DNA of 64,000 bases, taken from assembly GCF_902833225.1 (NCBI RefSeq), contig NZ_CADFEI010000011.1, positions 62,001-126,000 on the forward strand, written 5' to 3'. Position 1 is the first letter of the stretch, and every line of letters starts with the position of its first letter. A program made the position numbers and the translations under genes. The notes under the pieces were generated by a model that worked only from the letters and a program-made list of their open reading frames with translations, was not told where the DNA came from and did not search any database. Positions 54,320 through 62,562 of this stretch are shown piece after piece. Source of the stretch: Burkholderia sp. BCC1644. Lineage in GTDB: Bacteria > Pseudomonadota > Gammaproteobacteria > Burkholderiales > Burkholderiaceae.

Positions 54320-54949
54320 ATGTTCACCGGAATTGTCGCGGCCGTCGGCCGCATCGAATCGATCAATCCGCTCGGCACGTCGGCCGACGCGGGCGTGCGC
54401 CTGACCGTGCAGGCCGGCGGGCTCGATCTCGCCGACGTCGCACTCGGCGACAGCATCGCGATCCAGGGCGCGTGCATGACGGTGATCGACAAGCGCGACA
54501 CCGCGTTCGATGTCGACGTGTCGCGCGAAAGCCTGAACCGTACGGTCGGCCTCGCCCAGCCCGGCGAAGTGAACCTCGAGAAGGCGCTGCGCGCGCACGA
54601 CCGGCTTGGCGGGCACATCGTGTCGGGCCACGTCGACGGCCTCGGCACCGTGTCGCGCTTCGCGCCGGTCGGCGAATCGCACGAATTGCGCGTCGTCGCG
54701 CCGCGCGAGCTCGGCCGCTATCTCGCGTACAAGGGATCGATCACGGTCAACGGCGTGAGCCTGACCGTCAACACGATCGACGATCGCGCGGACGGCTGCG
54801 AATTCTCGATCAACCTGATTCCGCATACGGTCGAGGTCACGACGCTGCGCCATGTGAAGGCCGGCGACAAGGTCAACCTCGAGGTCGACATGATTGCGCG
54901 CTATGTCGAACGGATGCTGTCGTCGTCGCAGGGCGCGCACCAGGACTGA
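54320..54949 (+). CDS. ribE: Riboflavin synthase alpha chain
   Basis: 209 residues with two beta-barrel halves: MFTGIVAAVGRIESI and SLNRTVGLAQPGEVNLEKALRAHDRLGGHIVSGHVDG (N barrel), then YLAYKGSITVNGVSLTVN (C barrel). It dismutates two lumazines into riboflavin. Follows ribD by 14 bp; ribBA and ribH lie 2.4-3.6 kb downstream, after three unrelated genes. Confidence 0.95.
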   Translation: MFTGIVAAVGRIESINPLGTSADAGVRLTVQAGGLDLADVALGDSIAIQGACMTVIDKRDTAFDVDVSRESLNRTVGLAQPGEVNLEKALRAHDRLGGHIVSGHVDGLGTVSRFAPVGESHELRVVAPRELGRYLAYKGSITVNGVSLTVNTIDDRADGCEFSINLIPHTVEVTTLRHVKAGDKVNLEVDMIARYVERMLSSSQGAHQD

Positions 54950-54967
54950 TCGCAGCGGCAATCCTCG

Positions 54968-55018
54968 AAGCGGCGGCTGACGGCCCGATATCCGGGTATC
55001 GACAGCCGCCGCTTTTCT
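54968..55018 (+). terminator. Terminator after ribE
   Basis: 12-bp stem AAGCGGCGGCTG/CAGCCGCCGCTT with a long loop, followed by T-rich sequence. It ends the hemL-ribD-ribE row. Confidence 0.75.
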
Positions 55019-55047
55019 TCTTCCTGCCCGGCATCACCCGCCGGCAA

Positions 55048-55731
55048 TCAGGCATCCGCGCCTTCCCCACCCGCTCGCGCCAGTATCGTGTCGAGCAGTT
55101 GCCGCACGTGCTCGCGCGCCGCACGCTCGGCGGCATCCGCATCGCGCTTCGCGATCATGTCGAAGACCTGCCGGTGTTCGGCGACATTCCCGCCCAGTCG
55201 CGCCCAGTCGTCCATCGGGCTCGCGCCGCCCGCACACATCGTCTGCACTTGTGCGTATAGCGCCCTGAGCGACGTCTCGATCGTCGCGTTGCGCGCGGTG
55301 GCGAGCAACCCGTGGTGGAAATCGAGGTTGGCGATGCGGTATGCGTCGCCGTCGCGCACGTCGACCGCACGCGCCTGCCGCACCAGCGCTTCGTCCAGCA
55401 TGGCGTGATCTTCGGGCGTCATGCGCTGCGCCGCCAGGCGCGCGGCCATGCCCTCGAGCGCTTCGCGCGCCTCGAAGATGGCCACGATCCGCGCGCGGTC
55501 GAACGCGATCACGAACACGCCCTGCCGTGGCACGACCTGCAGCAGCCCCTCGGCCTCCAGGCGCGAGACCGCCGCCCACACGGGCGAGCGGCTGATGCCG
55601 AGGTCGCGCGACAGCGCCTCGATGCTGATCTTCTCGCCCGCCGCGAAGCGCGCTTCGTCGACCAGCATCTCCCGGATCGCCCCGTAGGCGTCGCGCCCCA
55701 GTGTCGTGCGCTCGAGTGTGGCGCGCGTCAT
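55048..55731 (-). CDS. GntR-family (FadR-type) transcriptional regulator
   Basis: 227 residues from ATG 55731. Winged helix (about 12-75): LGRDAYGAIREMLVDEARFAAG and SIEALSRDLGISRSPVWAAVSRLEAEGLLQVV. The C-terminal FCD ligand domain (about 90-215) has the metal-type residues in LDFHHGLLATARN and EHRQVFDMIAKRD. It probably responds to a small carboxylate and controls its neighbour. Its ATG overlaps the stop of the O-methyltransferase gene (ATGA), so both are one unit. Confidence 0.88.
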   Translation of the reverse strand: MTRATLERTTLGRDAYGAIREMLVDEARFAAGEKISIEALSRDLGISRSPVWAAVSRLEAEGLLQVVPRQGVFVIAFDRARIVAIFEAREALEGMAARLAAQRMTPEDHAMLDEALVRQARAVDVRDGDAYRIANLDFHHGLLATARNATIETSLRALYAQVQTMCAGGASPMDDWARLGGNVAEHRQVFDMIAKRDADAAERAAREHVRQLLDTILARAGGEGADA

Positions 55732-56330
55732 GCCGGCCGCCGGCGACGTGCGATGTGGAGCCCCTTGCCGACCGGCACGATCGTCGTGTCGAACTCGCGC
55801 GTGGCGTCGACCGCGGCGAGATAGCCGGCGATCTCGTCCGGATGGGACAGCGCGTTGTCCGCGATAAGCAGCGCGTCGGCGGTCAGCTTCGGCACCAGGT
55901 GCGCCAGTTGCAGCGGCGCGCTCACGCGATCGGCATCGAAGAACACGCAATCGAACGGGCCCGTCACGGCCGCGCAGACCTGCGTCGCGTCACCTTCGAT
56001 CACCTGCGCCCAGTCCTGCAGCGCCGCCGCGCGCAGGTTGGCCCTCGCCTGCCCGGCTTTCTGCGGCGAATACTCGACGGTGACGAGCGGCTGCCCGTCC
56101 GTTTCGCGCAGCGCATGCGCGAGCCAGATCGCGCTGTAGCCGTTGGACGTGCCGATCTCGAGCACGCGCCGGCGCCGCGCGCCGGTGACGAGCAGGTACA
56201 GCAGTTCGGCCGTGGGCGGCTCGAGGTTGAGCATCTTGCGGCTGCGGTCGGCCATCTGCGCGTCGTTTTCCTGGCCGAAGGACGCCAGCCGGGCAAGGAC
56301 GGCCGATGCGGCGCTGTCGAGTTCGATCAT
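55728..56330 (-). CDS. SAM-dependent O-methyltransferase (class similar to COMT)
   Basis: 200 residues. The SAM motif is VLEIGTSNGYSAIWLA; VFFDADRVSAPLQL carries the acidic metal ligand region, and NALSHPDEIAGYL is the later block. This is the family-3 O-methyltransferase fold (catechol- or caffeoyl-CoA-like), which methylates a hydroxyl with divalent-metal help. Substrate unknown. It is the first gene of a two-gene unit with the GntR regulator. Confidence 0.85.
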   Translation of the reverse strand: MIELDSAASAVLARLASFGQENDAQMADRSRKMLNLEPPTAELLYLLVTGARRRRVLEIGTSNGYSAIWLAHALRETDGQPLVTVEYSPQKAGQARANLRAAALQDWAQVIEGDATQVCAAVTGPFDCVFFDADRVSAPLQLAHLVPKLTADALLIADNALSHPDEIAGYLAAVDATREFDTTIVPVGKGLHIARRRRPA

Positions 56331-56602
56331 GCGGGTCTCCGTTACTTCATATTTCGTGTTTCGTGTTTCATGATACGACGATTTTCGGGTCGACGCCCGG
56401 CGCCCGTGAGGGCCGCCATTCCAGCGTGATTGAAACCGCTCCGGCGCGGCCGGCGGCCGTTTGCCCTAACGATTCCCGGCCGAATGGCCAACGACGCGCA
56501 CGGGTCATGCCGTCGCGCTAAGATGCGTCAACAGCGGTTTCAACGCCGCCACGCACGACGCGCCGCGCACCGGCCGCCCCTCTTCCCACAGGAGTCGTTC
56601 CC

Positions 56603-57121
56603 ATGTCCATCTCGATGTACCAGGCTTCGCTGCCTGTCCTGATCCGCGGCCTGACCAACCTGCAGCACATCCTCGGCAAGGCGCAGGCGCACGCGGCCGA
56701 GAAACAGATCGATCCGTCGGTGTTCACCGGTGCACGCCTCTACCCGGACATGCTGCCGCTCGTCCGCCAGGTCTACATCGCGACCGATACGGCGAAGGGC
56801 TGCGCGGCGCGGCTCGCCGGTGCCGAGATCCCGAGCTTTCCCGACGTCGAGCAGACCTTCGACGAACTCCACGCGCGCATCCAGAAGACGATCGACTACC
56901 TGAAAGGCTTCGACGCCGCGCAGATCGACGGCAGCGAGGCGCGCCAGATCGTGCTGAAGATGCGCGTCGGCCCGATCGAGTTCACCGGCCAGTCGTACCT
57001 GCTGAACTTCGTGCTGCCCAATTTCTTCTTCCACGTGACGACCGCCTACGACATCCTGCGCCACAGCGGCGTCGAGCTCGGCAAGCTCGACTACCTCGGC
57101 GGGCGCGACCAGCAAGCCTGA
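56603..57121 (+). CDS. DUF1993 family protein
   Basis: 172 residues. Helical sequence with the DUF1993 blocks: SMYQASLPVLIRGLTNLQHILGKA, DMLPLVRQVYIATDTAKGCAARLAG, and LPNFFFHVTTAYDILRHSGVELGKLDYLGG. The fold resembles DinB-type four-helix bundles (His at FFFHVTTAYDILRH), but a catalytic site is not known. Preceded by a strong ribosome site (CACAGGAG). Single gene between the methyltransferase and ribBA. Confidence 0.82.
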   Translation: MSISMYQASLPVLIRGLTNLQHILGKAQAHAAEKQIDPSVFTGARLYPDMLPLVRQVYIATDTAKGCAARLAGAEIPSFPDVEQTFDELHARIQKTIDYLKGFDAAQIDGSEARQIVLKMRVGPIEFTGQSYLLNFVLPNFFFHVTTAYDILRHSGVELGKLDYLGGRDQQA

Positions 57122-57313
57122 CGCGCGGCCGGGCTCAGCCCGGCCCACAACCTTCTGCACCCGCGCGCCGGCCACGCGCGGCGGCCCGTCGGGCCTGCCG
57201 CGCGGGCCGTCCGCGACGCTTTCCGGAGCGCTTGCCCGACGCGCGCGGCCCATGCCAGCCGAAACACCGTCCGGCTGGCGTAAAATACGCACTTTCCTCT
57301 TTCTCGCCCCCTT

Positions 57314-58456
57314 ATGACGCTCGCCTCCACGCTCGACATCATCGCCGAGCTGAAAGCCGGCCGGATGGTGATCCTGGTCGACGAAGAAGACCGCGAAAAC
57401 GAGGGCGACCTCGTGATCGCCGCCGAATTCGTCACGCCGGAAGCGATCAACTTCATGGCCAGGTACGGCCGCGGCCTGGTTTGTCTGACGTTGACGCAGG
57501 AACGCTGCAAGCAGCTGCACCTGCCGCTGATGACCTACCGCAACGGCACGCAGTACGGCACCGCGTTCACGGTCAGCATCGAAGCGGCCGAAGGCGTGAC
57601 GACCGGCATCTCGGCCGCCGACCGTGCGCACACGATCGCCACCGCGGTCGCGCACGACGTGCGCCCCGAGCACATCGTGCAGCCGGGCCACGTGTTCCCG
57701 ATCATGGCGCAACCGGGCGGCGTGCTCGTGCGTGCGGGCCACACCGAAGCCGGCTGCGACTTCACCGCGCTCGCGGGCCTCACGCCGGCCGCGGTGATCT
57801 GCGAGATCATCAAGGACGACGGCACGATGGCGCGCCTGCCGGACCTGATCGAATTCGCGAAGGAACACAACCTGAAGATCGGCACGATCGCCGACCTGAT
57901 CCAGTACCGCAGCCGCACCGAATCGATCATCGAGCGGATCGCCGAGCGCTCGATGCAGACCGCGCACGGCACGTTCCGCGCGGTGCTGTACCGCGACCAG
58001 CCGAGCGGCTCGCCGCACATCGCGCTGGTGCGCGGCGCGCCGTCGCCCGACCTCGATACGCCGGTGCGCGTGCACGAGCCGCTGTCGGTGCTCGACCTGC
58101 TCGAAACGGGCGTGTCGACGCACTCGTGGACGCTCGACGCCGCCATGCGCGAGATCGCGGAGCGCGATCTCGGCGTGATCGTGCTGCTCAACTGCGGCGA
58201 CACGAAGGAACACCTGATCGACGTCTTCAAGGCGTTCGACGAGGAAGAAAAGGCTGCTGCGCTCAAGCGCCGGCCGGTCGATTTCAAGACGTTCGGCATC
58301 GGCGCGCAGATCCTGCGCGATGTCGGCGTCGGCAAGATGCAGGTGCTGTCGAATCCGCGCAAGCTGGGCAGCATGTCCGGCTACGGCCTCGAAGTCACGG
58401 GCTTCATTCCGATGCCCGGCGGCGAAGCCAAGTCCTGCCCGGCGTCCAACGCGTAA
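57314..58456 (+). CDS. ribBA: DHBP synthase with degenerate GTP cyclohydrolase II domain (RibBA)
   Basis: 380 residues. The N-terminal half (about 1-205) is an intact DHBP synthase: LVDEEDRENEGDLVIAA, RYGRGLVCLTL, QPGHVFPIMAQPGGVLVR, GHTEAGCDF. The C-terminal half (206-380) aligns with GTP cyclohydrolase II in length, but the zinc-cysteine region reads PVRVHEPLSVLDLLETGVST with no cysteine; only two cysteines occur later, outside the motif. I infer that only 3,4-dihydroxybutanone phosphate is made here and that a separate ribA exists. No FMN riboswitch was recognised upstream. 53 bp before ribH. Confidence 0.92.
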   Translation: MTLASTLDIIAELKAGRMVILVDEEDRENEGDLVIAAEFVTPEAINFMARYGRGLVCLTLTQERCKQLHLPLMTYRNGTQYGTAFTVSIEAAEGVTTGISAADRAHTIATAVAHDVRPEHIVQPGHVFPIMAQPGGVLVRAGHTEAGCDFTALAGLTPAAVICEIIKDDGTMARLPDLIEFAKEHNLKIGTIADLIQYRSRTESIIERIAERSMQTAHGTFRAVLYRDQPSGSPHIALVRGAPSPDLDTPVRVHEPLSVLDLLETGVSTHSWTLDAAMREIAERDLGVIVLLNCGDTKEHLIDVFKAFDEEEKAAALKRRPVDFKTFGIGAQILRDVGVGKMQVLSNPRKLGSMSGYGLEVTGFIPMPGGEAKSCPASNA

Positions 58457-58509
58457 CCCGCCACGACGCTTTCGCCCTATAACCGTTCATCCACACCACG
58501 GACAAGATC

Positions 58510-59028
58510 ATGGAAATCGGACAATACCAACCGAATCTCGAAGGCGACGGCCTGCGTATCGGCATCGTGCAATCGCGCTTCAACGAGCCCGTGTGCAACG
58601 GCCTCGCCGACGCGTGCGTCGAAGAACTGGAACGCCTCGGCGTCACCGGTGAAGACGTGCTGCTCGTGTCGGTGCCCGGCGCGCTGGAAATCCCGCTCGC
58701 GCTGCAGAAGCTCGCGGAAAGCGGCCAGTTCGACGCGCTGATCGCACTCGGCGCGGTGATCCGCGGCGAGACCTACCACTTCGAACTCGTGTCGAACGAG
58801 AGCGGCGCGGGCATCACCCGCATCGGCCTCGACTTCAACCTGCCGATCGCGAACGCGGTCCTGACGACCGAAAACGACGAGCAGGCCGTCGCGCGCATGA
58901 CCGAAAAGGGTCGTGACGCCGCACGCGTCGCCGTCGAGATGGCCAACCTGACGATGGCCCTCGACCAGCTCGGCGATGACGACGAGGACGAAGAGGAAGA
59001 CGAAGACGACGAAGAGGAGCGCGCATGA
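58510..59028 (+). CDS. ribH: 6,7-dimethyl-8-ribityllumazine synthase
   Basis: 172 residues. GIVQSRFNEPVCNGL, VPGALEIPLALQKLA, ALGAVIRGETYHFE and the ligand region GLDFNLPIANAVLTTENDEQA are intact. It joins ArP with DHBP to lumazine and forms large shells in many bacteria. The last about 20 residues are an acidic tail (DDDEDEEEDEDDEEERA) not seen in E. coli RibH. Its stop overlaps nusB by four bases (ATGA). Confidence 0.95.
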   Translation: MEIGQYQPNLEGDGLRIGIVQSRFNEPVCNGLADACVEELERLGVTGEDVLLVSVPGALEIPLALQKLAESGQFDALIALGAVIRGETYHFELVSNESGAGITRIGLDFNLPIANAVLTTENDEQAVARMTEKGRDAARVAVEMANLTMALDQLGDDDEDEEEDEDDEEERA

Positions 59029-59462
59029 AGAAGAGCGCCCGCCGACAATCGCGCGAGCTGGCGACGCAAGGCCTCTACCAGTGGCTGCTGTCGAACGCGT
59101 CCTCCGGCGAGATCGACGCGCAACTGCGCGGCGCGCTCGGTTACGACAAGGCTGACAAGGAGCTGCTCGACGCGATCCTGCACGGCGTGATCCGCGAGCA
59201 CGTCACGCTCGTCGAAGCGCTGACGCCGTCGCTGGACCGTCCGATCGAGCAGCTGTCGCCGGTCGAACGCGCGGTGCTGCTGATCGCGACGTTCGAGCTC
59301 ACGCACCATGTCGAAACGCCGTACCGCGTGATCATCAACGAAGCGGTCGAACTCGCGAAGACGTTCGGCGGCTCCGACGGCTACAAGTACGTGAACGGCG
59401 TGCTCGACAAGCTTGCCGCGAAGCTGCGCCCCGCCGAAACGCAGGCGCGCCGCAACGGCTGA
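59025..59462 (+). CDS. nusB: Transcription antitermination factor NusB
   Basis: 145 residues. SARRQSRELATQGLYQWLLS, IEQLSPVERAVLLIATFEL and YRVIINEAVELAKTFGGSDGYKYVNGVLDKLA are the conserved helices. It binds boxA RNA with NusE during rRNA antitermination. ATGA overlap with ribH means translation is coupled, as in many bacteria. Ends at a terminator. Confidence 0.96.
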   Translation: MKKSARRQSRELATQGLYQWLLSNASSGEIDAQLRGALGYDKADKELLDAILHGVIREHVTLVEALTPSLDRPIEQLSPVERAVLLIATFELTHHVETPYRVIINEAVELAKTFGGSDGYKYVNGVLDKLAAKLRPAETQARRNG

Positions 59463-59480
59463 CACCGTTTGCTGGTCCAC

Positions 59481-59503
59481 GGGCGCGCAAGCGCCCGTTT
59501 TTC
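59481..59503 (+). terminator. Terminator of ribBA-ribH-nusB
   Basis: Seven-bp GC stem CGGGCGC/GCGCCCG with a GCAA tetraloop and five T. Confidence 0.85.
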
Positions 59504-59532
59504 ATTCTTCCTCTCCCCCGCCCTGCCCGCCG

Positions 59533-60729
59533 ATGAATACCACCGCCGATTCGCTCGTCACGCTCGCCGCACGCGTCGACGCGATCCAGCCCTTCCATGT
59601 GATGGAACTGATGAAGGAGGCACAGCGGCTCGAGTCCCTCGGACGCGATGTTATCCACATGGGCATCGGCGAGCCGGACTTCACCGCGCCGGAGCCTGTC
59701 GTCGAAGCCGCCGCGGCCGCGCTGCGCCGTGGCGTCACGCAGTACACGAGCGCGCTCGGCATTGCGCCGCTGCGCGAGGCGATCGCCGCGCACTATGCGC
59801 GCGCGTACGGCCTCGCGATCAGCCCGGAGCGGATCGTCGTGACGGCCGGGGCGTCGGCCGCGCTGCTGCTCGCGTGCCTCGCGCTCGTCGGCCGTGACGA
59901 CGAAGTGCTGATGCCCGACCCGTCGTATCCGTGCAACCGGCATTTCGTCGCGGCGGCCGAAGGCCGCGCGGTGCTCGTGCCGAGCGGCCCGGACGCGCGC
60001 TTCCAGCTCACCGAGGACGATGTCCGCACGCGCTGGGGCGACCGCACGCGCGGCGTGCTGCTTGCGTCGCCGTCGAACCCGACCGGCACGTCGCTCGAAC
60101 CGGACGAACTGAAGCGGATCGTCGAAGCCGTGCGCGCGCGCGGCGGCTTCACGATCGTCGACGAGATCTACCAGGGGCTCAGCTACGACGCGGCGCCCGT
60201 GTCGGCGCTGTCGTTCGGCGACGACGTGATCACCGTGAACAGCTTCTCGAAGTATTTCAGCATGACGGGCTGGCGGCTCGGCTGGCTCGTCGTGCCGCCC
60301 GCGCTGGTCGGCACGTTCGAGAAACTGTCGCAGAACCTGTTCATCTGCCCGTCCGCGCTCGCGCAGCACGCCGCGCTCGCGTGCTTCGAGCCGGCCACAC
60401 TCGACCTCTACGAAGCGCGCCGGCTCGAATTCAAGCGCCGCCGCGATTTCATCGCACCGGCACTCGAACGGCTCGGCTTCACGGTGCCCGTGATGCCGGA
60501 CGGTGCGTTCTATGTGTATGCGCATTGCGGCGGCGTCGCCCATCCGGCAGCCGGCGACAGCGCCGCGCTCACGCAGGCGATGCTGCACGACGCCGGCGTC
60601 GTGCTGGTGCCCGGCATGGACTTCGGCGTACATGCGCCGCGCGACTATATCCGCCTGTCGTATGCGACGGCCTACTCGCGGCTCGAAGAGGCGGTCGACC
60701 GGCTCGCGACGCTGTTCGGGCAGCACTGA
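59533..60729 (+). CDS. PLP-dependent aminotransferase (class I/II)
   Basis: 398 residues from ATG 59533 (MNTTADSL). Fold type I: MGIGEPDFTAPEPVVEA, the binding Asn in ASPSNPTGTSL, and the PLP Lys in NSFSKYFSMTGWRLGW; the Arg that holds the substrate carboxylate is in DYIRLSYAT. It transfers an amino group to a 2-oxo acid; aspartate- or aromatic-type donors are common, but the substrate cannot be fixed. Single gene between two terminators. Confidence 0.9.
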   Translation: MNTTADSLVTLAARVDAIQPFHVMELMKEAQRLESLGRDVIHMGIGEPDFTAPEPVVEAAAAALRRGVTQYTSALGIAPLREAIAAHYARAYGLAISPERIVVTAGASAALLLACLALVGRDDEVLMPDPSYPCNRHFVAAAEGRAVLVPSGPDARFQLTEDDVRTRWGDRTRGVLLASPSNPTGTSLEPDELKRIVEAVRARGGFTIVDEIYQGLSYDAAPVSALSFGDDVITVNSFSKYFSMTGWRLGWLVVPPALVGTFEKLSQNLFICPSALAQHAALACFEPATLDLYEARRLEFKRRRDFIAPALERLGFTVPVMPDGAFYVYAHCGGVAHPAAGDSAALTQAMLHDAGVVLVPGMDFGVHAPRDYIRLSYATAYSRLEEAVDRLATLFGQH

Positions 60730-60772
60730 CGCGACGGCCCGCACACCGGCGCGTTTCACGCGCCGCAAACAG

Positions 60773-60800
60773 AAAAGGCACCCGGATCGGGTGCCTTTTT
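60773..60800. terminator. Bidirectional terminator, aminotransferase and transglycosylase genes
   Basis: 11-bp stem AAAAGGCACCC/GGGTGCCTTTT with a five-base loop and T-runs on both strands. Confidence 0.88.
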
Positions 60801-60838
60801 CATTGCCTGCCGGACGGAACCGGGCGGAACGCGCGACG

Positions 60839-61966
60839 TTACGCGCCGAGCTCCGAACGATCGCCGTGCGACTGCTTGGCGGTGTCGACGCTCGCGTCGT
60901 CCTGCGGCGACGCTTCCTTCGGCGCGGCCGCCTTCGCCGACGTCGCGCTGTCGAGCGTCGCGTGCACGCGCTTCGCGCCGCCTGCGGCTGCCGTCACGGC
61001 AGCCGTGACGATCGGCTTCGCCGGCTGAGCCGGTGCCTGCGGTGCATTGACCGGCACGCTGCGGCCGCGTGCGACGTCGCGCAGGCGACCACGCTCGGCC
61101 ATCACCTTCGAACCGTAGCCGTTGTCTTCGGGGTTCGTCGAACCGTTGTACATGCGCAAGCCGGTCGCGAGCGAGCCGCCGCGTGCAATGCAGTCCTTCA
61201 GCACCAGCGCGCCGACCTGCAGGTTCGCGAGCGGCTGCAGCGCCGTATCGGTGCCGCCGAAGTATTCGAACTTGTCGGAATGGACCTTCGACATGACCTG
61301 CATCAGGCCCTTCGCACCGACGCCGCTTTCGGCATACGGGTTGAAGCCCGACTCGATCGCCATCACGGACAGCAGCAGCAGCGGATCGAGGCCGACGTCG
61401 CGCCCGGTCTGGAACGCAGCCTTGACGAGCTGGCCGAGCGGCTCCTGCGCGACGCGGTAACGGCGCGACAGGTAGGTCGCGACGAGCGCCTGTTCGCGGT
61501 TCGACGCAAGTGCACGATCGTCGCGCGCATCGGCGGCGACCCGCTGGGTCGGGATTAGCTTGGCCAGTGCGACCGGCGACGGGCCGTTGCGGGCCGGATC
61601 GGACGCATCGGCCTGGGCGCCCGGTGCGGCGGCTTCCGGTGCGACATCGAGGCCGACCGCGAGCGCGTCCGTTTCAGGCGTCTCTTCCTGCTGCGGCTGC
61701 GCGCCGGCAGGCGCGAAGTTCGGCAGCGGATGACCGGACAGCAAACGGGCTGGCCCGGCCTGCACGGCCGCGGATACGACCGGCATCAGCTTCGCGGCGA
61801 GCGTGCCGCGGACGGTTGGCAGCAGCCACAGTGCAAGCGCAACTGCGACAGCGAAACAGCCGACAACGCTGAATAGATGGTGACTGACACGCGTCCCGCG
61901 ACGCAGCATGTTGCGCACGATCTGCGCATGCTGCTCATTGGGACGCCACGATAACCAAGCGTTCAT
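60839..61966 (-). CDS. Membrane-anchored lytic transglycosylase (SLT family)
   Basis: 375 residues. One N-terminal anchor (about 30-50, FSVVGCFAVAVALALWLLP), then a Pro/Ala-rich linker. The SLT domain (about 180-300) has the catalytic Glu in SVMAIESGFNPYAESGVGAKGLMQVM and LATGLRMYNGSTNPEDNGY. It cleaves peptidoglycan to anhydro-muropeptides. The last 80 residues are low complexity, rich in Ala and Lys. Single gene. ATG 61966 is used, though a start inside the leader (MLRRGTRV) is possible. Confidence 0.88.
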   Translation of the reverse strand: MNAWLSWRPNEQHAQIVRNMLRRGTRVSHHLFSVVGCFAVAVALALWLLPTVRGTLAAKLMPVVSAAVQAGPARLLSGHPLPNFAPAGAQPQQEETPETDALAVGLDVAPEAAAPGAQADASDPARNGPSPVALAKLIPTQRVAADARDDRALASNREQALVATYLSRRYRVAQEPLGQLVKAAFQTGRDVGLDPLLLLSVMAIESGFNPYAESGVGAKGLMQVMSKVHSDKFEYFGGTDTALQPLANLQVGALVLKDCIARGGSLATGLRMYNGSTNPEDNGYGSKVMAERGRLRDVARGRSVPVNAPQAPAQPAKPIVTAAVTAAAGGAKRVHATLDSATSAKAAAPKEASPQDDASVDTAKQSHGDRSELGA

Positions 61967-62174
61967 TCAGATCATCTCCCATGAACATGACTCGTGCGGC
62001 TCGCTCAGCTCGATGGCGAGACAGAAAACGCGCCGCGGAATCACGATGCCGCACGCCTTGGTTGGGACGTACAAGCATCGGGGAAACGGTATAAGTACCG
62101 TTCGAGGCCACGGTGTAAGAGGGCCGGCGCCTTCGCACACTGGGCGAGGCGGGCATACGCGGTGGCACCCACGC

Positions 62175-62200
62175 AAAAAACCAGCGTCTGGTAGCGCTGG
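62175..62200 (-). terminator. Orphan intrinsic terminator
   Basis: Six-bp GC stem, eight-base loop and six U on the minus strand. It follows no minus-strand gene. Confidence 0.7.
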
Positions 62201-62314
62201 CTGGGACTACTACTCAAGCCGTCGGATACGCCGTGCAGGATTCGGCGGACGGTGACGCGCTGCGTCAAAGATCGGTGATTGGCGGCTCGAAGCCTTTTAC
62301 CCTGCAGCCAATGT
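62175..62314 (-). ncRNA. Candidate small RNA or attenuated leader, about 140 nt
   Basis: Minus strand. A near-consensus promoter (TTGACG 62348-62343, 16-base spacer, TAGAAT 62326-62321) starts transcription near 62314; an intrinsic terminator (CCAGCG/CGCTGG, 62200-62181) followed by six U ends it. Between are possible hairpins GGCTtcgAGCC, GACGCagcGCGTC and CGCCG/CGGCG, so the RNA is structured. No ribosome site or believable frame is present. The transglycosylase gene starts 210 bp downstream on the same strand, so it could instead be an attenuated leader of that gene. Confidence 0.5.
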
Positions 62315-62320
62315 GAGCGG

Positions 62321-62348
62321 ATTCTAGCAGGGTTTTATAGATCGTCAA
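62321..62348 (-). promoter_or_regulatory. Sigma-70 promoter of the candidate RNA
   Basis: TTGACG and TAGAAT with a 16-base spacer, in an AT-rich patch of an otherwise GC-rich region; nothing else explains it. Confidence 0.65.
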
Positions 62349-62562
62349 CACTATAAAACCACGAAATCATAACAAAAAGTAATTTACGATCGCTCTTCAG
62401 ATCGCAAATCCCGTGCCGTAGGGGGTTTGCGCGCGGTCGACTTTTTTCTCCGCCGGGCGGCCGTGCGGCGGCGCGGGTAAAATCGTCGGTCGATTCGGGG
62501 CCGCAGCCGGCCGCTGTGCCCACCCATCGCTGCCTGCCATGCGGGTGGCCCGGACCTTCTTC

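Larger units (their letters stand above)
61967..62562. other. Intergenic region, transglycosylase to ubiD
   Basis: 596 bp. It holds a candidate minus-strand RNA with promoter and terminator (next entries), a 7-bp-arm inverted repeat AACGGTA-TAAG-TACCGTT at 62085-62102, and a plus-strand TAAAAT near 62478 that may be the ubiD -10. No protein gene is supported. Confidence 0.55.

Noticed and set aside
57122..57313. Possible FMN riboswitch before ribBA
   Set aside because: The conserved RFN-element blocks could not be found here or before ribD or ribE.
62085..62102. Inverted repeat AACGGTA-TAAG-TACCGTT as an operator of the transglycosylase gene
   Set aside because: Seven-bp arms can occur by chance and no regulator or known consensus fits; recorded only in the intergenic entry.
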